From assembly GCF_011039085.1 (NCBI RefSeq), contig NZ_JAAKEI010000008.1:1-64000 (forward strand): a DNA stretch of 64,000 nucleotides. The letters are read 5' to 3'. The notes below the pieces were generated by a model. It saw only the letters and a program-made list of their open reading frames with translations. It had not been told where the DNA came from and did not search any database. This DNA is from Desulfovibrio sp. ZJ369 (GTDB lineage Bacteria > Desulfobacterota > Desulfovibrionia > Desulfovibrionales > Desulfovibrionaceae). Numbering within the stretch: the first letter of the stretch is position 1; each line of letters opens with the position of its first letter. The translations under genes were made by a program, and so were the position numbers. Positions 41,379-49,418 of the stretch are shown in pieces.

Positions 41379-42469
41379 GCGACGTTGGCCCGGCCCTTTT
41401 GTCGCGGCTGCCGCGGCTTGACGGCAAAAAAGTGCTGGTCACCGGCGGCACGGGTTTTGTGGGCCGCCACCTGCTGCCGCGCCTTGTGGATGCGGGCGCG
41501 CAGGTGACCTGCCTGACGCGGGCCTCCTCGCGCGCGGCGCATCTGCCTGCGGGCGTGCAAACTGTCCGTGGGGATCTGGGCAACGGCCAGGGGCTTGAGC
41601 AGGCTCTGGCCGGGCAGGATCTGGTCATCCACATGGCCGCCTTGCTCTTCGGCCTCTCCTGGCAGGATTTTTTGCGGGCCAACGCTCTGGCCGCGTTCAC
41701 CCTGGCCGGGGCTCTGACCAGCCTGAAGGCCAGGGGCCAGGCCAGTCCCGGCCGTTTTGTGCTGGTCTCCAGCCTGGCTGCCGCCGGGCCCTCGGCCATG
41801 TCGCCGGGCGTCACGGAGGCAATGCCGCCCGCGCCGGTTTCAGCCTACGGCTGGTCCAAGTTGTTGAGCGAGCAGATTCTGGCCCGCGCTGTGGGAGAGC
41901 GGCTCGTGATCGTGCGGCCGCCGATCATCTATGGCTCCGGCGACAAGGGGCTGCTGCCGGTTTTCAGGGGCGTGCAAAAGGGCTGGGCAGTGAGCCCTGG
42001 CGCGTTTCGCGAATTTCCCGTTTCCGTGGTCCATGCGCGGGACATGGCCCAGGCCGTGCTGCGCTGCTGTGCTGATGCGGCGCGCGGCGTCTACTATGTG
42101 AACGACGGGGCCGAATACAGCATGGAGCAATTTTGCCGGGCCATGGGCGCGGCCCTGGGGCGCGGCGCGGATCCCGGAAAGGGCCGGGGAGTGCGCGTGA
42201 TCCGCATGCCCCTGCCGATCATGGCTGTGACCGCGGCCGCCTCCACGGCCCTGGGGCTTGCCCGCCATGTTTTTCTGTCCCGCTTCAGGGGGAAAGCGCC
42301 GGATCGCGCCCCGGCCTGGAACCTGGACAAATACCGTGAGGCCCGCCAGCCGGGCTGGCTGTGCGACGCTTCCCGCATCCGGCGGGAACTGGGCTACGCG
42401 CCCGCCGTGAGTCTGGAACAGGGCATGGCCGAGGCCGTGCAGGGCTATCGCCGCGAGGGCTGGCTGTGA
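41375..42469 (+). CDS. NAD-dependent epimerase/dehydratase (extended SDR)
   Basis: This 364-residue protein has VLVTGGTGFVGRHLLPRL for NAD(P) binding and the catalytic YGWSK, with a Ser in VLVSSLAAAG. It could act on a nucleotide sugar or on a sterol/isoprenoid-like ketone; the long C-terminal part resembles 3-beta-HSD-type SDRs. It is coupled by overlap to the GNAT-like gene before and the ABC-F gene after (its stop overlaps the GTG start). Confidence 0.85.
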   Translation: MSDVGPALLSRLPRLDGKKVLVTGGTGFVGRHLLPRLVDAGAQVTCLTRASSRAAHLPAGVQTVRGDLGNGQGLEQALAGQDLVIHMAALLFGLSWQDFLRANALAAFTLAGALTSLKARGQASPGRFVLVSSLAAAGPSAMSPGVTEAMPPAPVSAYGWSKLLSEQILARAVGERLVIVRPPIIYGSGDKGLLPVFRGVQKGWAVSPGAFREFPVSVVHARDMAQAVLRCCADAARGVYYVNDGAEYSMEQFCRAMGAALGRGADPGKGRGVRVIRMPLPIMAVTAAASTALGLARHVFLSRFRGKAPDRAPAWNLDKYREARQPGWLCDASRIRRELGYAPAVSLEQGMAEAVQGYRREGWL

Positions 42470-44478
42470 AGATTACCATTCAGGGATTGTCCAAATCCTT
42501 TGGCGGGCGCGACATTTTCAGCAATTTTTCGCTGGAGGTGGATTCCGGCGTGCGCTTGTGCGTCTGCGGGCCCAACGGCACGGGCAAATCCACCCTGCTG
42601 CGCCTGCTGGCCGGGGTGGAGGCTCCTGACGGCGGCCGCGTGATTCTGCCCAAAGGCTGCCGCCTGGGCTATGTGGAGCAGGAACTTTCCGAAGAAGCTC
42701 TGGACACGCCGCTGCTGCACTATGTGCTGGACGTGGTGCATGACTGGAATGACTTCTGGGCCGAGTGGGAACAAGCCGCGGCCCGCAGGGACGAAGCTCT
42801 GCTGACGCAGCTCATGCACCGCCAGGCCGAACTGGAGGCCATGTACGGCTACAATCCTGAGCACCGGGCCAAGGCCGTGCTGACGGGCCTGGGCTTTGCC
42901 GAGGACAAGTGGGAACGCCCCCTGCGCAGCCTTTCGGGCGGCTGGCGGGAACGGGCCAAACTGGCGCGCGTGCTCACGGCCGGGGCCGATGTGCTCTTGC
43001 TGGACGAGCCTACCAACCATCTGGACATGGAAGCCGTGGAATGGCTTGAGACTTTTTTGCTGGATTTCAAGGGCGCGCTGGTTTTTGTGGCCCATGACCG
43101 CCTGTTCATGGATACTGTGGGCAGTCATGTGCTGTATCTGGGCCTGTCCCGGCCTGTGTTCCGCAAGGCGACCTACACGCAGTTTCTGACCTTGCAGGAG
43201 GAATACAATGCCCAGCGCGAGCGCGAGGCCCGCGCCCTGCAGGACGAGCTGAACCGCAAAATGGCCTTTGTGGAGCGCTTCCGGGCCAAGGCCACCAAGG
43301 CCCGGCAGGCCGGATCGCGGCAGAAGATGGCCAAAAAGCTGGAAAAGGAGCTGGAGGACTACCGGCCCGAACCCAAACGCAAGGAACTCAGTTTTTCCTG
43401 GCCTGAGGCCCCGCACTCGGAAAAAATCGTGCTGGCCGTGGCTGATCTTGCCTTTCATTTCCCGGACGGCAAGACCATGTGGCCGCCCCTGACCTTCACG
43501 CTGTATCGCGGCCAGCGCGTGGCCCTGGTGGGTCATAACGGCTGCGGCAAGTCCACTCTGCTCAAGCTGCTGGCCGGGCAGCTGGAACGCTGCGGCGGCA
43601 ATCTGGTCGCGGCTTCCCAGATGCGCCTGGGCTATTACACCCAGCACCAGATGGAAACCCTGCGCCCGGATACCACGGTGCTGGGCGAAATCCGCCGCCT
43701 TTCCGATCCGCGCACCACGGAAGAGGAGCTGATGAGCGTGCTCGGGCTCTTTCTGCTGGGTCAGGAGTATTTCGACCGCCAGGTCAGCGCCCTGTCCGGC
43801 GGCGAAAAAAGCCGCCTGGTGCTGGCCAGCCTGTTTTTGAAGCGCTGCAATTTTCTGCTTCTGGACGAGCCCACCAACCATCTGGATTTGGAAAGTCGCG
43901 AGGCCCTGGTGGCGGCCCTGCAAAAATTTACCGGCACGCTCCTGATGGTGGCGCATGACCGCTGGCTGCTCTCGCAGGTGGGAGCGGAAGCCTGGGAGCT
44001 GAACAGCGCCGGGCTGACCGCCTATGCGGATTTCAAGGCCTATGATGCGGCGCGCCGGGCGCAGCCGGTCGCGGACGGCGCGCACCCCGGCATGGCCGCC
44101 GCGCCGCAGGCGCACAAAGGCAAGCCTGGGGGCGCGGGCGCTGCCAAAACGACCGCGCCCGCGGTCCGGCCGCTTTCCCGCGAGGATCAGAAGCGCCTCA
44201 AGCGTCAGCAGGCGGAAAAACGCAATGCCCTGCACAAGGAGCTCAAGCCCCTGCAAAGCAGGTCCGCGGCCCTGGAGGAAGAACTGGCCCGCGTGCTGCA
44301 AGAACAGTCGGACGTGGAAGGCCAGCTGGCAGACCCGGCCGTCTATGCGGATCACAGCCGTTCCGGCGAACTGCTCAAGCGTTTTGAGGAATGCAAGCGC
44401 CGCGGCGAGGAGTTGCTGGAGGAAATGGCCGGGCTGGAAGAAAAGATCGCGGCCATCAAAGACAAGTGCGGCTTTTAG
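42466..44478 (+). CDS. ABC-F family ATPase (Uup-like)
   Basis: This 670-residue soluble protein has two ABC domains: GPNGTGKST, LSGGWRERAKL and LLLDEPTNHLD, then GHNGCGKST, LSGGEKSRL and LLLDEPTNHLD. There is no transmembrane part. A linker rich in Arg/Lys/Ala joins them. A C-terminal region (about 560-665) with a coiled coil is like Uup, which acts on branched DNA or ribosomes. The GTG start at 42466 overlaps the previous stop. Its own stop TAG starts a TAGAGC repeat. Confidence 0.92.
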   Translation: MKITIQGLSKSFGGRDIFSNFSLEVDSGVRLCVCGPNGTGKSTLLRLLAGVEAPDGGRVILPKGCRLGYVEQELSEEALDTPLLHYVLDVVHDWNDFWAEWEQAAARRDEALLTQLMHRQAELEAMYGYNPEHRAKAVLTGLGFAEDKWERPLRSLSGGWRERAKLARVLTAGADVLLLDEPTNHLDMEAVEWLETFLLDFKGALVFVAHDRLFMDTVGSHVLYLGLSRPVFRKATYTQFLTLQEEYNAQREREARALQDELNRKMAFVERFRAKATKARQAGSRQKMAKKLEKELEDYRPEPKRKELSFSWPEAPHSEKIVLAVADLAFHFPDGKTMWPPLTFTLYRGQRVALVGHNGCGKSTLLKLLAGQLERCGGNLVAASQMRLGYYTQHQMETLRPDTTVLGEIRRLSDPRTTEEELMSVLGLFLLGQEYFDRQVSALSGGEKSRLVLASLFLKRCNFLLLDEPTNHLDLESREALVAALQKFTGTLLMVAHDRWLLSQVGAEAWELNSAGLTAYADFKAYDAARRAQPVADGAHPGMAAAPQAHKGKPGGAGAAKTTAPAVRPLSREDQKRLKRQQAEKRNALHKELKPLQSRSAALEEELARVLQEQSDVEGQLADPAVYADHSRSGELLKRFEECKRRGEELLEEMAGLEEKIAAIKDKCGF

Positions 44479-44511
44479 AGCGTTGCGCTGCTTTCATGAG
44501 CAAAATGCTCT
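44476..44511. repeat. TAGAGC palindrome at the ABC-F stop codon
   Basis: Arms AGAGCGTTGCGCT and AGCAAAATGCTCT flank TTTCATG, with two or three mismatches between arms. The TAG stop of the ABC-F gene is its first three bases. Confidence 0.8.
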
Positions 44512-44573
44512 GGCCCCACGCGGGATCTGCGGGCTGAAAACGGCAACGATTCGCTGCGGCGGCGGAGATCAGT

Positions 44574-44984
44574 ATGCGGGATATTGAAGTGGCGGCCGGG
44601 ATTATCTGGCGGAACGGGCGCTTTCTGGCGGCGCAGCGTCCCACGGACAAACCTTTGGAAGGCTATTGGGAGTTTCCCGGCGGCAAGCTGGAAGGCGGCG
44701 AGAGCCCGGCTGAGGCGCTTGCCCGTGAACTGGCCGAAGAGCTGGGCATTGGCGTGCGCAAGGCCGCATTCTGGCAAAGCCTGAGCCATAGCTATGCGGA
44801 GCGCGGCTTTCGGGTGCGCCTGCATTTTTTCCATGTCACGGCCTTTACGGGGGAGCCCTGCCCCGCGGAGGGCCAGAACCTGCGCTGGATCAGCCCTGCC
44901 GAGGCTGCTCACCTGCCTTTTTTGCCCGCGGACGCGGGAGTGCTGGCGCAGTTGCCGCCCCAGGGGCCGGGCACGACGGAATAA
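44574..44984 (+). CDS. mutT: Nudix hydrolase, MutT-like
   Basis: This 136-residue protein has a complete Nudix box (Gly37 to Ile59, pattern GX5EX7REUXEEXGU) in FPGGKLEGGESP...RELAEELGI. The length and the PTDKPLEGYWEFPGGK context match MutT, which destroys 8-oxo-dGTP. It starts 95 bp after the ABC-F gene, just past a repeat, and lies 14 bp before the Dam-type methylase gene, with which it may be co-transcribed. Both proteins would bear on DNA maintenance. Confidence 0.9.
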   Translation: MRDIEVAAGIIWRNGRFLAAQRPTDKPLEGYWEFPGGKLEGGESPAEALARELAEELGIGVRKAAFWQSLSHSYAERGFRVRLHFFHVTAFTGEPCPAEGQNLRWISPAEAAHLPFLPADAGVLAQLPPQGPGTTE

Positions 44985-44998
44985 CCGGAGCGCGGCGG

Positions 44999-45835
44999 AT
45001 GGAAAAAAATGCCCTGGTGGCGCCGGTCGTGAAATGGGCCGGTGGAAAACGGCAACTGCTGGGCGTCTTGCAGCCTTTGCTGCCCCGGCGCATTACCTGC
45101 TATTGCGAGCCCTTTGTGGGCGGTGGGGCCCTGCTGTTCCGGCTGCAACCGTCCCGGGCAATCATCAATGACGTCAACAGCGAATTGATCGCCGTCTATG
45201 AAGTGATCCGGGATGCCGTTGAAGACCTGATCCTGACCTTGCAGGGGCACGCCAATGAAGAAGCGTATTTTTATGCGGTGCGCCATTGGGATCGTGATCC
45301 GCAAACATACGACGCAAAATCAAAAGTGGAAAAGGCCGCCAGACTTCTTTTTTTAAACAAAACCTGCTATAATGGGCTGTTCAGAGTCAATACCGCCGGT
45401 GAATTCAATACCCCCTTCGGGCGCTATAAAAACCCGGCCATTGTCAATGCGCCTGTGTTGCGCGCGGTAAGCGCCTATTTCCGGGCAGCGGAAATTTCCT
45501 TCTCGTCCCTGGACTATGCGGCCGTCCTTGAAGTTCTGCCTGACAGGAGTTTCGTCTACCTGGACCCTCCCTATGATCCCGTATCCACTTCCTCCAGGTT
45601 TACGGGCTACGCGCGGGGCGGCTTCAGCCGGCAAGAGCAGATCCGCCTGCGCGAGTGCTGCGATTGGCTGAACCGGCGCGGCATCAAATTTATGCTTTCC
45701 AATTCGGCCACGGCGTTCATCAGGGATTTATACAAAGACTATTCCGTGACCATCGTCCGCGCGAAACGCGCCCTGAATTCCGTTGCCGCGCGGCGTGGCC
45801 TGGTGGATGAGGTGGTGGTGCGCAATTATGCTTAG
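44999..45835 (+). CDS. Dam-type DNA adenine methyltransferase
   Basis: This 278-residue N6-adenine methylase has a SAM-binding motif KWAGGKRQL (12-20), EPFVGGGALLF (37-47), and the catalytic DPPY at 189-192. The order is that of alpha-class Dam/DpnM enzymes, which methylate GATC. No restriction endonuclease gene is adjacent, so it is an orphan. It could regulate replication, repair or expression, or be a phage remnant. Target specificity cannot be read from the sequence with confidence. Confidence 0.88.
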   Translation: MEKNALVAPVVKWAGGKRQLLGVLQPLLPRRITCYCEPFVGGGALLFRLQPSRAIINDVNSELIAVYEVIRDAVEDLILTLQGHANEEAYFYAVRHWDRDPQTYDAKSKVEKAARLLFLNKTCYNGLFRVNTAGEFNTPFGRYKNPAIVNAPVLRAVSAYFRAAEISFSSLDYAAVLEVLPDRSFVYLDPPYDPVSTSSRFTGYARGGFSRQEQIRLRECCDWLNRRGIKFMLSNSATAFIRDLYKDYSVTIVRAKRALNSVAARRGLVDEVVVRNYA

Positions 45836-45864
45836 GTGGCAGATCGCGCGCGGCCTGATCGGCG

Positions 45865-46473
45865 TCAAAGGGGATCGCCCAAGATAAATTCCAGCACTGC
45901 GTCGGCCAGCAGGGCCGCGGCCTGGGTGACGCGCGGGGCCAGGGGCGGGGCTGTCAGCACGTCCGTGCTGAAATCCCCCACCAGCGTCAATGGTCCCAGG
46001 CGGCGTTTTTGCATGGCCGGACCGCCGTAGCCGCCCATACCCGATGCGCTGGCCACCCGGCGTCCGCTCAGGAGGGCCCGCTCCACGAGCATGGTTTTGG
46101 CTTCCGGATCGTCCAGGGCCTCCAGCCAGATGGGGCAGGCCGGCAGAATTTCCGGCAGATTGTCGGGGGTCAGGCGCAGTTGGCGCGTGTCCAGCCGCAT
46201 GTCCGGATTGAGCTCCCGCAGCAGATCGGCCAGGGCTTCGACCTTGGGTCTGCCCAGATGCCGCGGCCAGTAGTGCTGACGGTTCAGGTTGGAGGGCTCC
46301 ACCACGTCGTCGTCCGCCAGCAGCAGATGCTCCACGCCGCAACGCGCCAGCATGAGCGCCGCGTTGGAGCCCAGACCGCCCGCTCCGGCCACGCCCACGC
46401 GCGCGGCTTGCAGCAGGGCCAGTTGTTCAGGCCTGAAATAGCGCCTCAGACCCTGGCGCAAACTGTTGCCCAC
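45865..46473 (-). CDS. thiF: ThiS adenylyltransferase, short ThiF family 2
   Basis: This 202-residue protein has the ATP-binding motif VGVAGAGGLGSNAA and the DDDVVEPSNLNRQHYW region that binds and activates the ThiS C-terminus. It is shorter than E. coli ThiF and lacks the CxxC pairs that bind zinc, as in the family-2 ThiF proteins of anaerobes. It is the last of the thiS-thiG-thiH-thiF genes, 53 bp after thiH. Confidence 0.9.
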   Translation of the reverse strand: MGNSLRQGLRRYFRPEQLALLQAARVGVAGAGGLGSNAALMLARCGVEHLLLADDDVVEPSNLNRQHYWPRHLGRPKVEALADLLRELNPDMRLDTRQLRLTPDNLPEILPACPIWLEALDDPEAKTMLVERALLSGRRVASASGMGGYGGPAMQKRRLGPLTLVGDFSTDVLTAPPLAPRVTQAAALLADAVLEFILGDPL

Positions 46474-46526
46474 GCGCGCTTTCCTCCTGCCTTTGCATGT
46501 GAATCCCGCTGTTTTAGGCCGCTGCT

Positions 46527-47642
46527 TTATGCCGCCGGGTCCTCCCAGTCCTTGAGCACAGCCTGATAGCCGATGCCTGCCAGCGCGGCGGTCATTTCCG
46601 CCAGGCTGCGGCGATCGGAGATTTCAAACTGGCCGGGGTTGTGTTTGTCCTCCGTGGCCCTGCCGCCCACGGCGGTGGAGACCCCCGCGGAAACCCGCGT
46701 GACGCCGATCGGCACCAGATGATTGCGCATGAAGGCGCTTTCGCGGCTGGAACAGGTGATGCCCGCGCGCGGCAGAAAGCAGCGCATGGCCGTGACGTAT
46801 TGCACCAGATGCCGATCATCCACCGCATGTTGCACGTCAAAGTCGCCCTCGTGCGGGCAGATGCGCGGGATGGACACACTCACGTCCACGCCCGGGAAGT
46901 TGCGTTGCAGCCACCAGGCGTGCAGGCCCGTGGCAAAAGCGTCCTGCTCGAAGGATTCCAGGCCGAGCAGCGCGCCCAGGCCCAGGGAGCGCATACCCGC
47001 GGCCGCGGCGCGTTCCGGGGCATTGAGACGGAAGGCATAGTCGTGCTTGGGTCCCACGGGGTGCAGCCAAGCGTAGAGTTCTGGATTGTACGTTTCCTGA
47101 AACATGGTCATGCTGTCCACGCCCGCTTCCAGCAGCAGGGCATATTCCGCTTGCGTCAGAGAATAAACCTCAATGCCGATGGAGGCGAACAGGGGCTTGA
47201 TCCGGCGCACCACCGAGGCAATGTACAGGGGCGAGGAGAGTTTGGGCGCGTCGCCCGTGAGCAGCAGGATGTGCTGAAAGCCCATGTCCGCAATGGCCCT
47301 GGCCTCGGCACAGGCTTCGTCCACGCTGAGATGGCGGCGGGGCTGCTTGTTTTTGGCATTGAAGCCGCAGTAGCGGCACTGATTGGTGCAGACGTCCGAA
47401 ATGTACAGCGGGGTGAAGATGTTCACGGCCCGCCCGAAATAACGCAACGTCAGCTCCCGGGCCTTGCGGGCCATGGCTTCCAGATGGGGCTGGGCCGCGG
47501 GCGAAAGCAGGGTCAGAAAGTCGGCAGGTTGCAGCACATCTTTTTCAAGCACGGCGCAGACCTTGTCCGAGGTGGCCGCGGCCGTGCCCCGGGAACGGCG
47601 ATCAGCGGGCCAGTTTTGCAAAAAATGCTGAAAATTTTCCAT
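46527..47642 (-). CDS. thiH: 2-iminoacetate synthase ThiH
   Basis: This 371-residue radical-SAM enzyme makes dehydroglycine from tyrosine under anaerobic conditions for thiazole assembly. The 4Fe-4S motif CTNQCRYC has Cys85, 89 and 92. The LTGDAP segment and the C-terminal auxiliary region are normal. A copy of the 144-bp repeat lies 11 bp upstream of its start, between it and thiG, so coupling to thiG is interrupted. Confidence 0.95.
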   Translation of the reverse strand: MENFQHFLQNWPADRRSRGTAAATSDKVCAVLEKDVLQPADFLTLLSPAAQPHLEAMARKARELTLRYFGRAVNIFTPLYISDVCTNQCRYCGFNAKNKQPRRHLSVDEACAEARAIADMGFQHILLLTGDAPKLSSPLYIASVVRRIKPLFASIGIEVYSLTQAEYALLLEAGVDSMTMFQETYNPELYAWLHPVGPKHDYAFRLNAPERAAAAGMRSLGLGALLGLESFEQDAFATGLHAWWLQRNFPGVDVSVSIPRICPHEGDFDVQHAVDDRHLVQYVTAMRCFLPRAGITCSSRESAFMRNHLVPIGVTRVSAGVSTAVGGRATEDKHNPGQFEISDRRSLAEMTAALAGIGYQAVLKDWEDPAA

Positions 47643-47653
47643 CTGAGCTATCC

Positions 47654-47797
47654 TTTAGAGCAGATTACCTTTGACTTTTTATGAAAGTCAAAGGTGGCAT
47701 TCAGGCGAAAAACGCGGTTTTCGCCTGAATGTACGCCGCGTTGCGGCGGCTGCCGCTTTCGCGTCAGCAGAGCATTTTCAAAGTAAAAATGCTCTAG
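47654..47797. repeat. 144-bp composite palindromic element, copy B
   Basis: It is nearly identical to the element at 10038-10180, in the same orientation, with one extra G, one A/G change and three changes in the last hairpin. It lies within the thi operon between thiG and thiH. The remaining spacer (47798-47980) has no gene that I recognise. Confidence 0.92.
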
Positions 47798-47979
47798 CGT
47801 TGGGCCGCAAGCAACAAATGAGGCTCTGTGTTTTCCGGCCGGCAGGGCAAGCCCTGCGACACAGGGACAAGACGCCAATGCAAACGGAGCAGGCGACGCA
47901 ACCCATCTCTGCCGCCGCGCGCTCTCCGCCTGTTCTTTTCCGAAAGTCGCAGGCTGCCGGGAACAGAAAGCTTCTGTCC

Positions 47980-48030
47980 TTAGAGTATTCTTTGATTGAA
48001 AATGGATATGTTCAATCAAAAAACGCTCTA
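47980..48030. repeat. TAGAGC-family hairpin at the thiG stop codon
   Basis: The inner arms TTTGATTGAA and TTCAATCAAA form a 10-bp stem, and the outer ends are TTAGAGTATT and AACGCTCTA. On the minus strand it begins with TAGAGCG, whose TAG is the thiG stop. A close relative sits at 48870-48920. Confidence 0.85.
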
Positions 48031-48798
48031 GCGCAAAAATCCCGTGAGCGGCGAGGATGCTTCCGCGCCCGCGCCCCGGGCTTTGACGGCGCCCGCGCCG
48101 GCCAGCCAGGCATTGCGCCCGGCCTCCACGGCCTGCCTGAAGGCCCTGGCCATGCGCACAGGGTCTTCCGAAGAGGCAATGGCCGTATTCACCAGACAGG
48201 CCGCGGCGCCCATTTCCATGGCTTCACAGGCCTGCGAGGGGCGGCCGATGCCCGCATCAACCACCACAGGCAGATCCAGTTCCTCAATGAGAATGGCGAT
48301 CATCTCCCTGGTGCGCAGGCCCCGGTTGGTGCCGATGGGCGCGCCAAGGGGCATGACCGCCGCGGCTCCGGCCTGCGCGCAGGCGCGGGCCACATACAGA
48401 TCCGGATTGATGTAGGGCAGCACGATAAAGCCTTCCCCGGCCAGAATTTCCGTGGCTTTGGCGGTTTCGTAGCCGTCGGGCAGCAGATGGCGGGTATCGG
48501 AAATAACCTCGATCTTGATCCAGTCGCCGCAACCGGCGGCCCGGGCCAGCCGGGCCAGGCGCACGGCCTCGTCGGCGGTGCGCGCGCCCGATGTGTTGGG
48601 CAGCAGGCGCATGGTTTGAGGAATATGGCTCAGTATGCCCTGCTGGCCTTTTTCCACCCGGCGCATGGCCACGGTGATGACTTCCGCGCCGCTGGCCTCG
48701 GCCACCGCCGGGATCAGACTGTCGGCGCTGTATTTGCCCGTACCGATGAACAGACGGCTTGCAAAGGTCACGCCGCCGACCACAAAGGGATCATTCAT
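48028..48798 (-). CDS. thiG: Thiazole synthase
   Basis: This 256-residue TIM-barrel enzyme combines deoxyxylulose phosphate, dehydroglycine and ThiS thiocarboxylate into the thiazole of thiamine. RLFIGTGKY, the catalytic Lys in IKIEVISD, and [18 protein letters not shown] are conserved, and length is normal. Its partner proteins are encoded on both sides. The stop lies in a repeat hairpin. Confidence 0.96.
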   Translation of the reverse strand: MNDPFVVGGVTFASRLFIGTGKYSADSLIPAVAEASGAEVITVAMRRVEKGQQGILSHIPQTMRLLPNTSGARTADEAVRLARLARAAGCGDWIKIEVISDTRHLLPDGYETAKATEILAGEGFIVLPYINPDLYVARACAQAGAAAVMPLGAPIGTNRGLRTREMIAILIEELDLPVVVDAGIGRPSQACEAMEMGAAACLVNTAIASSEDPVRMARAFRQAVEAGRNAWLAGAGAVKARGAGAEASSPLTGFLR

Positions 48799-48869
48799 GC
48801 TGCTCTCCGCCAGAATTCTTTGAGACAGGGAAAGAAAAGAAACGCCGCGCCGCCGGAACCTCTGCCTTT

Positions 48870-48920
48870 TAGGGCATTTTTTGATTGAAAATGAATATGT
48901 TCAATCACAAATTGCCCTAG
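48870..48920. repeat. TAGGGC-variant hairpin at the thiS stop codon
   Basis: It matches 47980-48030 in its inner stem (TTGATTGAAAATG...TTCAATCA) but has ends TTAGGGCA and TTGCCCTAG. On the minus strand its first TAG is the thiS stop. Confidence 0.85.
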
Positions 48921-49117
48921 CCGCCGCCCACGAACTGCACTATCTCGATGACGTCGCCGCTGTGCAGTTGCGTGGCGGCAAAGGCGTCAGCGGGAATGAT
49001 CCTCCCGTTGCATTCCACGACCACGGTCTTGGGGTCGTGGCCGCGCGCGCGCAGCAGATCCGCCAGACTGGCGGCTTCGGCGCAGGTTTCGCTTTGGCCG
49101 TTGACGATCAGCTCCAT
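48917..49117 (-). CDS. thiS: Sulfur carrier protein ThiS
   Basis: This 66-residue ubiquitin-like protein carries sulfur as a C-terminal thiocarboxylate. It begins MELIVNGQSETC and ends FVGGG, fitting the family's diglycine end. CGGAGGTCTGAC precedes the ATG. It is the first gene after the TPP riboswitch and terminator. Confidence 0.95.
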   Translation of the reverse strand: MELIVNGQSETCAEAASLADLLRARGHDPKTVVVECNGRIIPADAFAATQLHSGDVIEIVQFVGGG

Positions 49118-49134
49118 GTCAGACCTCCGACAAC

Positions 49135-49166
49135 AAAAAGCCCGCTGAACCTGAACGGCTGCGGGC
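49135..49166 (-). terminator. Attenuator terminator of the TPP riboswitch
   Basis: On the minus strand, GCCCGC (49166-49161) pairs with GCGGGC (49145-49140) and is followed by a run of five T. It lies between the riboswitch and thiS. The GC-rich stretch just upstream could form the alternative antiterminator. Confidence 0.75.
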
Positions 49167-49195
49167 AAGCACAGACCCGCGCGGGCGGGCTGGTC

Positions 49196-49304
49196 AGCTT
49201 CCCTTCGTCAGCACTATCTGCGTCAGGTGCAGAACCGCGCGCGTGCGCGGTTCTAGGGGTCAGGGCGCTCACACCCTTTCTCAGCCATGATGGCTCCCCC
49301 AGCC
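49196..49304 (-). promoter_or_regulatory. TPP (THI-box) riboswitch
   Basis: On the minus strand the conserved blocks occur in order. GGGGGAGCC starts it, GGCTGAGAAAGGG is the pyrimidine-sensor block, a variable GC-rich arm (ACCGCGCACGCGCGCGG) corresponds to P3a, and ACCTGACGCAGATAG followed by GCTGACGAAGGGAAGC completes the pyrophosphate arm. The GGCT and AGCT ends can pair as P1. It should reduce thiSGHF expression when thiamine pyrophosphate is abundant. Confidence 0.9.
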
Positions 49305-49418
49305 GGATGCAAAAAGATAGTCCCGGCGAACAAAGAATGCAAGCGGCATCTGCGGCTCCGGGCGATGCTGTCGCATGGCCGCCAGGGCTGCCGCAGAAGA
49401 TGCGTTAGCCCTGGCGGC

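Noticed and set aside
42445-44355. A 636-codon minus-strand open frame
   Set aside because: It is antisense to the ABC-F gene and has no motif.
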